From an uncultured Eubacteriaceae bacterium (GTDB lineage: Bacteria; Bacillota; Clostridia; Lachnospirales; Lachnospiraceae), in assembly GCA_945938055.1 (NCBI GenBank), contig CAMEUH010000135.1:1-6731 (forward strand): 6,731 nt of DNA, in the 5' to 3' direction. The notes below the pieces were generated by a model, which worked only from the letters and a program-made list of their open reading frames with translations, was not told where the DNA came from and made no database searches. The number at the start of each line of letters is the position of its first letter. Position 1 is the first letter of the stretch. Positions 1 through 5,896 of this stretch are shown here, piece by piece. Position numbers and translations under genes: made by a program.

Positions 1-359
1 TGGTAAAATCTTGCTGAAGGCTTTACCTTACGAATCGCTTCCAGCATGTTTGTAACACCCAGTGCATCAATATTACCGGTTGCAAGCGGCTGCTCCCATG
101 ATGTTGCAACAAAAGACTGTGCGGCAAGATTATATACTTCATCTGCCTGTGAAATCTCCATTGCGTTAATCAAAGAAACTACATCCGTCATGTCCGCATA
201 AATAAAATGAATCTTATCCTTAATGTGATCCACATTACCATAGTCAACCACAGACTTTCTTCTCATTAATCCATATACGTTATAGCCCTTTTCCAAAAGC
301 AGTTCTGCAAGGTAAGAACCATCTTGTCCATTAATTCCTGTTATAAGCGCGTTTTTCAT
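1..359 (-). CDS. gmd: GDP-mannose 4,6-dehydratase, N-terminal part (cut by the left edge)
   Basis: Converts GDP-mannose to GDP-4-keto-6-deoxymannose in the cytoplasm, the first step toward GDP-fucose, GDP-rhamnose, GDP-perosamine and similar surface-glycan sugars. Seen: 119 codons read without a stop from ATG at 359 to the edge. Residues 4-19 hold the Rossmann dinucleotide motif (ALITGINGQDGSYLAE, Gly8, Gly11, Gly14), in the form typical of GDP-mannose dehydratases. Further hallmarks are the RRKS segment near 33-36, ADMTD at 55-59, NLAAQSFV at 78-85, SWEQP at 87-91 and GVTNMLEAIR at 101-110. Family members are roughly 320-370 residues, so the catalytic Tyr-Lys region lies outside the window. 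The start is fixed by a GGAGG 6 bases upstream. It follows the glucosaminidase gene on the same strand after 70 bases and has its own promoter candidate. A related NDP-sugar epimerase/dehydratase is the main alternative, but the NLAAQS and SWEQP motifs favour GMD. Confidence 0.88.
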   Translation of the reverse strand, partial: MKNALITGINGQDGSYLAELLLEKGYNVYGLMRRKSVVDYGNVDHIKDKIHFIYADMTDVVSLINAMEISQADEVYNLAAQSFVATSWEQPLATGNIDALGVTNMLEAIRKVKPSARFY

Positions 360-365
360 TGAAAA

Positions 366-370
366 CCTCC
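366..370 (-). promoter_or_regulatory. Ribosome binding site of the GDP-mannose dehydratase gene
   Basis: A perfect GGAGG on the minus strand, 6 bases before the ATG at 359. It settles the start and suggests strong translation. Confidence 0.8.
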
Positions 371-391
371 ATAAAAAATTAATCTTTTCAT

Positions 392-420
392 AGTATATCA
401 CAATTTTTTTACTGTGTACA
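392..420 (-). promoter_or_regulatory. Candidate sigma-A promoter for the GDP-mannose dehydratase gene
   Basis: On the minus strand a -35-like TGTACA (415-420, 4 of 6 to TTGACA) is followed after 17 bases by TATACT (392-397, 5 of 6 to TATAAT). TGA immediately precedes the latter, giving an extended -10 (TGNTATACT). The predicted start near 385 leaves a leader of about 25 bases containing the ribosome binding site. It sits in the 70-base gap after the glucosaminidase stop, so the dehydratase could be transcribed separately as well as by read-through. Called by eye only. Confidence 0.5.
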
Positions 421-429
421 CAAAAAGAA

Positions 430-2553
430 TTAGTTTAAGCCATAATTTTCCATCAAATCAGCAAATTCTCCGGAATCAGCAAATCCTTCCAATACCTTTG
501 TACGGTCTTCCTCGCCACTTTCCAGTACCTGAATCCAGGAAGCCAGTCCCGCATCATCCGGTTCCCTGTCAAGGAATGTCCGATACAGAACCCGGATATA
601 AGACTCATTGTCCAGATTCTTTTCCTGGAACTCTTCTGAGAAAATAAATGCTTGTGCCACTTCCTTAGGGGTATTACTTCCTTCCACAAGAACCCTGCAC
701 CAGTTCTCAAGTCCTTCATCCTCAAATTCTCTCTCCAGTGCCTTTCGGTAACATCTTGCAACAAAACGGGTAATCCCCTCATTCTGATCTCTCATCTTTG
801 ATAATTCAATGCTTCCCTTGTCAATTCCATATTCCGTGCAAAGATTCACAAATTCTTCCGAATCCACAAATCCCTTAAATACATACTCTCTGGATAAGCC
901 ATTATCCAAAAGCTCAGCCCATCCATTTCTTCCTCCTTCATCGGCCTCACGCCCGAAAAAGGTCCGGTAAAGAGTCTCCACAAAGGAGACATTATTCAGG
1001 TTCTTATCAGCTAATTCCGTGCTAAAAATAAATCCATAAGCAGCTTCTGCTCCGGTAATTTCCTTGTTCACAATCATATCCACCCAGGCATTCAGTCCGG
1101 CAGTATCCGGATTTCTTCCCAGGGCAATCGTATACAATCTGGTTACGAAACGGCTGACAGCCTCCCTGCTTCCAGGAACAATCTCTTCATCCGCCGGTTC
1201 TTCCGGTTCTCCCGGCTTTACGCACCTGGATGCCGGCATGTTATTGTATACCGGAATCTTAAACACAAATGGATTATCCACACTGCCTGCATTTACATAT
1301 GCTTTTCTGATACTGGACGATTCACTCTGCGGTGCCATGATATTCTGCATGTATTGATGCGCATACAATCCATGATAACTATCATCTACATCAAATTTCT
1401 GAAGATACAGAGTATCCTGCCCTTTCAAAATATAATTCTTGGAAATAACCTGCGCTCCTCCATACAGAGATGCAAAACGGCTTGTCCAGCCATAGTTTCT
1501 GGCAGTCGTAAGACCACTTCTGTAAATCGTTTCATTATCAGAGCCACTGGCACCAACATTGAAATAATTATACAGTCCCTCAAATCCAGGATATGTACCA
1601 GAAATCAAAGGCGACGTACCCTTTCCCTGCTCCTGATATACCCTGCATGCCAGATGAAACGGACTGACACCTAAAGAATTACCAATTTCCCAAAAGGCAT
1701 TTGCATAACTTCTCCCCTCACCCGGAATCTCACCAGCCATGAAGGTAGAATTCAGAATATTCTGTACCGCTGCCTCTGTATGATATTGTGCATTATAAGT
1801 CAGCTGTTCAAAGGCAAAGATATTAATTTCATTCAGGTAATTTCTCGGATCCAGGAAATGCTTTACGATTTCCTCAGAAGCCAGGCTCCAGCTACTACTG
1901 TAATATCCTCGAATCCAGGATGCATCCGAACTGGATGGAACCAGACTTCTATCCTGATACAGCTGGTTTGCTACCACTTCATTCCAGTCCAATCCGGTGT
2001 TCATTGGTACAAAGGTCCAGTCAGGATACTTTTCCTTAAGTTCCGTAAGATATTTACGGTAACTAACCGGAAAATAATCAATATCCGTGTATCCACTACT
2101 ATTTAAACGATAAAAGGATAATCCTTCTAATAACTCTTCCTCTGCCCGAATCAGCTTTTCATCCGAAAATGCCAGATATCCCTTCTGGATATATCCGGTG
2201 TACTCTACATCATTCTTTCCAAAGCGAACCTGATACCATATGGAATTTTCTCCCGCCTCCATACCGGTAATGATTACCGTATGTCCACTTTCCAGTACTG
2301 CTACCGCTTCTGCCTCATGGGATGCTTCCTTCTTAACCTCGTAGGAATCACACATGTAAACAAGAGCCATGACATCATGCTGCTCTGAAATGTTTTCTAT
2401 TTCTTCATCTACCATCCTTACCTGTACATCAAAACTTTCCTGTTCTTCTTCCTGTGCATAAACAACTGCCGGCATTCCGCCAAATAACATGGTACCTGCC
2501 AGCATCAGGGACAAAATCCCCTTCCATCCTTTCAGTTTCCTTTTGTTTACCAT
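430..2553 (-). CDS. Secreted SH3b and N-acetylglucosaminidase (GH73-like) protein with C-terminal DUF4214 repeats
   Basis: A 707-residue exported protein, probably a peptidoglycan hydrolase cleaving next to N-acetylglucosamine. Residues 1-34 form a signal peptide: MVNKRKLKGWKG basic stretch, hydrophobic core ILSLMLAGTMLFGG, and a likely cut after VYA. Residues about 62-130 look like a bacterial SH3b domain. Residues about 165-420 are the glucosaminidase region seen in clostridial autolysins, with YPDWTFVP at 176-183, SPFHLACRVYQEQG at 297-310 and an LYNYFNVGA segment at 327-335. Glu308 in YQEQG (codon 1630-1632) is the expected catalytic acid. A Pro/Glu-rich linker (about 447-462) leads to four DUF4214-type repeats (about 465-707) ending NYGLN. 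The start is supported by GGGAG 7 bases upstream. It lies 132 bases after the GT2 gene with its own promoter candidate. The family assignment is by motif; the exact substrate bond and the role of the repeats are inferred. Confidence 0.85.
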   Translation of the reverse strand: MVNKRKLKGWKGILSLMLAGTMLFGGMPAVVYAQEEEQESFDVQVRMVDEEIENISEQHDVMALVYMCDSYEVKKEASHEAEAVAVLESGHTVIITGMEAGENSIWYQVRFGKNDVEYTGYIQKGYLAFSDEKLIRAEEELLEGLSFYRLNSSGYTDIDYFPVSYRKYLTELKEKYPDWTFVPMNTGLDWNEVVANQLYQDRSLVPSSSDASWIRGYYSSSWSLASEEIVKHFLDPRNYLNEINIFAFEQLTYNAQYHTEAAVQNILNSTFMAGEIPGEGRSYANAFWEIGNSLGVSPFHLACRVYQEQGKGTSPLISGTYPGFEGLYNYFNVGASGSDNETIYRSGLTTARNYGWTSRFASLYGGAQVISKNYILKGQDTLYLQKFDVDDSYHGLYAHQYMQNIMAPQSESSSIRKAYVNAGSVDNPFVFKIPVYNNMPASRCVKPGEPEEPADEEIVPGSREAVSRFVTRLYTIALGRNPDTAGLNAWVDMIVNKEITGAEAAYGFIFSTELADKNLNNVSFVETLYRTFFGREADEGGRNGWAELLDNGLSREYVFKGFVDSEEFVNLCTEYGIDKGSIELSKMRDQNEGITRFVARCYRKALEREFEDEGLENWCRVLVEGSNTPKEVAQAFIFSEEFQEKNLDNESYIRVLYRTFLDREPDDAGLASWIQVLESGEEDRTKVLEGFADSGEFADLMENYGLN
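433..1161 (-). repeat. Four tandem DUF4214-type protein repeats in the glucosaminidase
   Basis: Residues about 465-707 of the glucosaminidase contain four related units of about 55-60 residues, each with a core like LYRTFLxREPDxxGLxxW followed by a GFxxSxEF turn. Cores are at about 473-490 (LYTIALGRNPD), 528-545 (LYRTFFGREAD), 602-618 (YRKALEREFED) and 656-673 (LYRTFLDREPD). The third has Cys601 and Cys619, and the second ends with Cys572. The whole block is homologous to the tail of the DUF5722 protein in this window. Known family: DUF4214 occurs in secreted and cell-surface proteins; its function is not settled. Confidence 0.85.
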
Positions 2554-2560
2554 TTTCTTT

Positions 2561-2565
2561 CTCCC
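2561..2565 (-). promoter_or_regulatory. Ribosome binding site of the glucosaminidase gene
   Basis: GGGAG on the minus strand, 7 bases upstream of the ATG at 2553. It supports the MVNKRK start, which also gives a standard signal peptide. Confidence 0.7.
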
Positions 2566-2590
2566 ATCATTAAATTACATAACATTTCCC

Positions 2591-2607
2591 TACAAATGCT
2601 ACAAATG
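2591..2607 (-). repeat. Tandem 8-base direct repeat at the predicted transcription start
   Basis: CATTTGTA occurs twice on the minus strand (2600-2607 and 2591-2598) separated by one base, a 9-base period. It lies directly downstream of the -10 candidate at 2610-2615, over the predicted start of transcription. The position would suit an operator for the glucosaminidase gene, but no regulator is identified here and the repeat is short. Confidence 0.4.
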
Positions 2608-2609
2608 AA

Positions 2610-2638
2610 ATAATAACCCCTTCCATCCTCATTCGCAA
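2610..2638 (-). promoter_or_regulatory. Candidate sigma-A promoter for the glucosaminidase gene
   Basis: On the minus strand TTGCGA (2633-2638, 4 of 6 to TTGACA) and TATTAT (2610-2615, 5 of 6 to TATAAT) are separated by exactly 17 bases. Transcription would begin near 2603, giving a leader of about 50 bases. The spacer contains a purine-rich GGATGGAAGGGG stretch. It lies in the only sizeable gap in the window, which suggests the glucosaminidase gene can be expressed apart from the three-gene operon upstream. Confidence 0.55.
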
Positions 2639-2674
2639 TAAGAATTTATTGGAATTACATAAATTGGCAGAAAG

Positions 2675-2683
2675 ATTATACCA
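2675..2683 (-). promoter_or_regulatory. Possible second, extended -10 promoter
   Basis: TGGTATAAT on the minus strand is a perfect -10 hexamer with the extended TGN element, beginning just after the TGA stop of the GT2 gene (2686-2688). No convincing -35 is seen at 16-18 bases spacing, which extended -10 promoters can tolerate. It would be an alternative or additional start for the glucosaminidase gene. Confidence 0.3.
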
Positions 2684-2685
2684 TA

Positions 2686-3627
2686 TCATTCTTCACTTTT
2701 CTTTAAAAGCATGCGAATTATATTTAATTTCACTTCAAAATCCTTCCGGTTCGATTTTGCCACCGTATCCAGAATGAATCCACACGCTAATGCCAATGCC
2801 GCAATTATCATAAAGCAAATGGACACAAATAACGTTGGGAACCTTGGAACCAGCCCTGTTGCAAGATATTCTGCAAATACCGGTGCAAACATTCCTCCGC
2901 CAACCAGAAACAGTATGAGCGCAATAAGCCCCCAGAAACGAAATGGCCTGTAATCCTTATACAACTTCATGATTGTCATCAAAACCTTCAATCCATCCGA
3001 ATATGTATTGAGTTTTGAAACACTTCCCTGTGGTCTGTCCCTATAGGTAACCGGAACCATTTCCAGATGCATGTTCTTATCCAGGGCATAAATTGACATT
3101 TCCGTCTCAATCTCAAATCCCTGCGAAATAACAGGAAATGACTTGGCAAACAAAGATCCAAATGCCCGGTACCCCGTCATGATATCCGTAAGATTGCCAT
3201 CAAATAAATGATTGACCGTCGAACGCACCAGTGTATTACCAAAATTATGGAATGGTCTTTTATTTTCAGTAAAATATGTGGAAGAAAGCCGGTCTCCAAT
3301 AACCATGTCGGCACCTTTTTCCAATACCAGATTCACCATTTCCCTTGCACTTTCCGCCGGGTATGTATCATCTCCATCAATCATCAGATAACAATCTGCA
3401 TCAATTTCCCGGAACATGGTGCGGATAACATTTCCTTTGCCCTGCCGATATTCATGGCGGACAATCGCTCCGGCTTTCTCTGCAATTACCGCGGTATCGT
3501 CCGAAGAATTATTATCGTATACGTAAATTTCAGCTTCCGGAAGTACTTTCTTATAATCCTTAACTACTTTTTCTATGGTTTTTGATTCATTATAACATGG
3601 AATCAAAACAGCAATTTTCTTATCCAT
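2686..3627 (-). CDS. Membrane-anchored family 2 glycosyltransferase (polyprenyl-phosphate hexose synthase-like)
   Basis: A 313-residue GT2 enzyme (start at 3627) resembling dolichyl/undecaprenyl-phosphate mannose or glucose synthases, which transfer a sugar from a nucleotide donor to a polyprenyl phosphate at the inner membrane face. Residues 5-15 (IAVLIPCYNES) start the GT-A fold. DNNSSDDT at 38-45 and DGDDTYP at 84-90 give the donor- and metal-binding acidic cluster. TGYRAFG at 151-157, GFEIETEM at 170-177 and YRDRPQGSVSKL at 195-206 are typical of this subgroup. Two hydrophobic segments follow (about 231-251 and 264-289), with a charged C-terminus. An in-frame GTG at 3660 overlaps the upstream stop by one base (TAGTG) and would add 11 residues, but GGAGAGG lies 10 bases before the ATG at 3627 and the IAVLIPCYNE strand follows that Met directly. 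Downstream in an operon with the DUF6311 and DUF5722 genes. The sugar transferred cannot be told from sequence. Confidence 0.87.
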   Translation of the reverse strand: MDKKIAVLIPCYNESKTIEKVVKDYKKVLPEAEIYVYDNNSSDDTAVIAEKAGAIVRHEYRQGKGNVIRTMFREIDADCYLMIDGDDTYPAESAREMVNLVLEKGADMVIGDRLSSTYFTENKRPFHNFGNTLVRSTVNHLFDGNLTDIMTGYRAFGSLFAKSFPVISQGFEIETEMSIYALDKNMHLEMVPVTYRDRPQGSVSKLNTYSDGLKVLMTIMKLYKDYRPFRFWGLIALILFLVGGGMFAPVFAEYLATGLVPRFPTLFVSICFMIIAALALACGFILDTVAKSNRKDFEVKLNIIRMLLKKSEE

Positions 3628-3637
3628 GATAGCTATG

Positions 3638-3644
3638 CCTCTCC
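3638..3644 (-). promoter_or_regulatory. Ribosome binding site deciding the GT2 start
   Basis: GGAGAGG on the minus strand, 10 bases before the ATG at 3627 and inside the stretch that would be coding if the GTG at 3660 were used. It favours the shorter 313-residue product. Confidence 0.6.
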
Positions 3645-3659
3645 AGCGTATATTCTTCA

Positions 3660-5882
3660 CTAATTTAATCCAAAGCTCTCCAGGATTTCTGTAAATTCCG
3701 CCGAATATGCGAAACCATCCAGTACAACATCCCGTCCCTCTGTCTTCAGGGATTCTACCCAGCCGGCAAGACCTTCTTCATCCGCTTCTCTTCCAAGGAA
3801 AGTTCTGTATAATACCTTGGCATATTCCTCATCACTTAACTTCTTCTCCTCAAACTCCGGAGAGAAAATAAATCCCTGAGCAACTCCGATTGGTGTATTA
3901 CCTCCTGTAAGGATTTCCCTGCACCAGTTCTCCAGTCCGTCGGTATCAAAATCACGGTTAAGTGCTTTGGTATAACACCTTGCCACAAACATCGTAACAC
4001 CTTCATTCTGATTACGATACAAGTCCATGACTGCAAGCATGGTCGGATTTTCGGAGAAATCACCAACATCAATGCCATACGATTCACAGATTCCCTTAAA
4101 TTCATTCGATAGTGCAAAACCACTAAATACCTTTTCACGGTCAATACCACAATTTAACTGTTCAACCCATGCATCTCTTCCCACACTGTCCGGTTCCCTG
4201 TTCAGGAACGTACGATAAAGAATATCCACAAATTCTTCATTACTCAGATTTCTTCCAACACATTCCTTGCTAAAGACAAATCCATATCCTACATTTGCAC
4301 CGGTATCTTCATGATTCTTCAAGGTTTCCGTCCATCCATTCACCTCTTCTTTTGCCGGAACACGATTTAGCACATTTTGATACAGACGCTTCACAAACTG
4401 GTTAATCTGATAGGTCACCTCATCCACCGGTTCCTCCAGGAATTTTTCCGGATTAAATCCGGGAATCACTTCATTCCAGCTTCCTTTTCCCATGGTAGAC
4501 AGGCATCTTGCCGTATATTCCTGCCACTTATCCGTATCCATGTACTTAAATACATCATAGGATACCCTCTTACTTCCGTTATCCTTTAAAAGTCCAAAGC
4601 GGAAACCCTGTGCTGCTTCTGCAGCATTATCATGCAGACTCCGGAAAATTACTGCATCAATCATATCATTAAACTCTGCCTTGTAATAAGTATATGCAAG
4701 TGCTGCTGCCTGCTTTTCTTCCTGTCCATTGGAAGCAGTAAATCCCTGTTCCGAAAGAATAATCCGAACATCCTCACCGAAATTTTGTTTCACATAATCA
4801 GTAAGCACATTCAGGTTCTTTGCCGAAATGAAATCTGTATTGACACTATCGGTTGTATATCCATTAGAGCTCCAGATATCCGAGTTCGTCATAATAGCCG
4901 GATATGCATGATAAGCAATATTCCAGTCAATTCCATTCTCCATCTCATTAATTTTCTTATTAAATGCATCCAGGAACGTCTTTCCGGCAATTCCTCTTCC
5001 CTCGTCATTATGTGTCCAGCTATGTTCAATGGAAATATAAGTCTTCATATTTTTGTTATATTTTTTCATGATATCATTAACAAATTTAAACTGCCTTGCA
5101 CATAACTCTACATTTTTATCTAAATCCGTAGTACCGGTATAATTCCAGTGATTCGGCATGTTCACTTCGTTTCCTACAATCCAGTTCTTAACATAACACT
5201 GATTCCATCCCTCTGCTTCACGGCTATACGTCTCACCGAGGAAATTCAAAATCGCCTCAAATAATTCCCTTGTATCCGGGTCATCCAGATTCCATGCATA
5301 ATAAGTTTTATCAGTCTTTCCCCTTGCACCGGAATAAATCATGTTAGCATACTTTGCATTGTATGGAAGCAGAAGAACAACGCTAATATCAATCCCCGCC
5401 TCATTCATGGCATGGGTTTCCGTGGAAAGTCCCATGATGTAGTTAAAATAATATGTCTTTCCATTGTAGGAATATTCTACCCAATGGTCCTCTTTGGTTC
5501 CGATAATATCAAAAATATTGCAGTTGTAGAGTGCCTGTGTTACTCCAAGATCCTGATACTCACCTTCATAAAGATTTGCACCCTGAAGACCTTTTTTGCT
5601 ACGAAATCCTCCAATCATCGCCTGTTTTTCCCTTACTTCAAAGGATGGTATTCCAAGGGAATCCTGCTCATAGTCTTCCTTGTCCTCCAGCACAACACCC
5701 TCATCCACACGATTCTGATGCAGCGCACTTCCTTCCGGCATAACCGGTACTATACTTTCCGTTTCATTTTCTGCAGCCATTACTACAGTTTCCTGTAGCA
5801 CACCCGCAGGGACTGCCATTGACAAGGTCATGACGCCAGCCAATACCACACCCAATACTTTTTTTCCTAAGTTTCTTTTCAT
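3660..5882 (-). CDS. Secreted DUF5722 putative glycoside hydrolase with C-terminal DUF4214 repeats
   Basis: An exported protein of 740 residues from the ATG at 5882. Residues 1 to about 37 form a signal peptide (KRNLGKK, then a hydrophobic core, cut near VVMAA). Residues about 78-455 match my recollection of DUF5722, a TIM-barrel domain related to clan GH-A hydrolases. Seen in support: NWIVGNEVN with Glu239 (codon 5166-5168) after Asn, as for a general acid/base; AYHAYP at 323-328; and ILSEQGF with Glu378 (codon 4749-4751) as a nucleophile. The 139-residue spacing fits the clan. After a short linker come four DUF4214-type repeats (about 490-740) ending SFGLN. An ATG six bases earlier (5888) is only 1 base from the AGGAGG, whereas 5882 is 7 bases from it, so 5882 is preferred. 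It starts 14 bases after the DUF6311 stop and ends next to the GT2 gene. The substrate is unknown; a polysaccharide made by this locus is a guess. Confidence 0.82.
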   Translation of the reverse strand: MKRNLGKKVLGVVLAGVMTLSMAVPAGVLQETVVMAAENETESIVPVMPEGSALHQNRVDEGVVLEDKEDYEQDSLGIPSFEVREKQAMIGGFRSKKGLQGANLYEGEYQDLGVTQALYNCNIFDIIGTKEDHWVEYSYNGKTYYFNYIMGLSTETHAMNEAGIDISVVLLLPYNAKYANMIYSGARGKTDKTYYAWNLDDPDTRELFEAILNFLGETYSREAEGWNQCYVKNWIVGNEVNMPNHWNYTGTTDLDKNVELCARQFKFVNDIMKKYNKNMKTYISIEHSWTHNDEGRGIAGKTFLDAFNKKINEMENGIDWNIAYHAYPAIMTNSDIWSSNGYTTDSVNTDFISAKNLNVLTDYVKQNFGEDVRIILSEQGFTASNGQEEKQAAALAYTYYKAEFNDMIDAVIFRSLHDNAAEAAQGFRFGLLKDNGSKRVSYDVFKYMDTDKWQEYTARCLSTMGKGSWNEVIPGFNPEKFLEEPVDEVTYQINQFVKRLYQNVLNRVPAKEEVNGWTETLKNHEDTGANVGYGFVFSKECVGRNLSNEEFVDILYRTFLNREPDSVGRDAWVEQLNCGIDREKVFSGFALSNEFKGICESYGIDVGDFSENPTMLAVMDLYRNQNEGVTMFVARCYTKALNRDFDTDGLENWCREILTGGNTPIGVAQGFIFSPEFEEKKLSDEEYAKVLYRTFLGREADEEGLAGWVESLKTEGRDVVLDGFAYSAEFTEILESFGLN
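3663..4415 (-). repeat. Four tandem DUF4214-type protein repeats in the DUF5722 protein
   Basis: Residues about 490-740 hold four related units with cores RLYQNVLNRVPA, ILYRTFLNREPD, CYTKALNRDFDT and VLYRTFLGREAD, each followed by a GFxFS or GFAxSxEF segment. Unit by unit they match the glucosaminidase tail: by hand count the third unit is 40 of 61 identical without gaps, the first 24 of 55. The linker between units two and three is longer here (about 8 extra residues around SENPTMLAVMDLYR). Cys599, Cys636 and Cys654 match Cys572, Cys601 and Cys619 of the glucosaminidase. Confidence 0.85.
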
Positions 5883-5889
5883 GTCCATT

Positions 5890-5895
5890 CCTCCT
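5890..5895 (-). promoter_or_regulatory. Ribosome binding site deciding the DUF5722 start
   Basis: A perfect AGGAGG on the minus strand, just past the DUF6311 stop codon. It is 7 bases from the ATG at 5882 but only 1 base from the ATG at 5888, so the protein should begin MKRNLGKK rather than MDMKRN. Confidence 0.75.
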
Positions 5896-5896
5896 G

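Noticed and set aside
399..430. Imperfect palindrome around GTGTACAC after the glucosaminidase stop, considered as a terminator
   Set aside because: The arms are mostly A and T runs with mismatches, the hairpin has few G-C pairs, and on the minus strand it is followed by A residues rather than a T-run. It also overlaps a promoter candidate.
2550..2573. A seven-codon upstream frame starting ATGATG and ending TAA across the glucosaminidase start, considered as a leader peptide
   Set aside because: It has no ribosome binding site of its own and simply contains the binding site of the real gene. There is no codon pattern suggesting attenuation.
2643..2665. Inverted repeat AATTTAT / ATAAATT with a 9-base loop just after the GT2 gene, considered as its terminator
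   Set aside because: The stem is only 7 A-T pairs and no T-run follows on the minus strand. Such repeats are expected by chance in AT-rich gaps.
3628..3660. GTG at 3660 as the GT2 start (TAGTG overlap with the DUF5722 stop)
   Set aside because: It lacks a well-spaced ribosome binding site, while GGAGAGG precedes the ATG at 3627 and the GT-A fold begins right after that Met. Kept only as an alternative.
430..4415. Recent DNA duplication or recombination between the two repeat-tail regions
   Set aside because: Protein similarity is clear but at the DNA level only short identical runs (about 16 bases near the NWCR codons) are visible, so the copies are old and diverged.
4632..5105. A 157-codon plus-strand open frame opposite the DUF5722 gene, and other plus-strand frames
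   Set aside because: They lie wholly inside well-supported minus-strand genes, their products show no recognisable domain, and I saw no convincing ribosome binding sites. They are shadows of the real genes.
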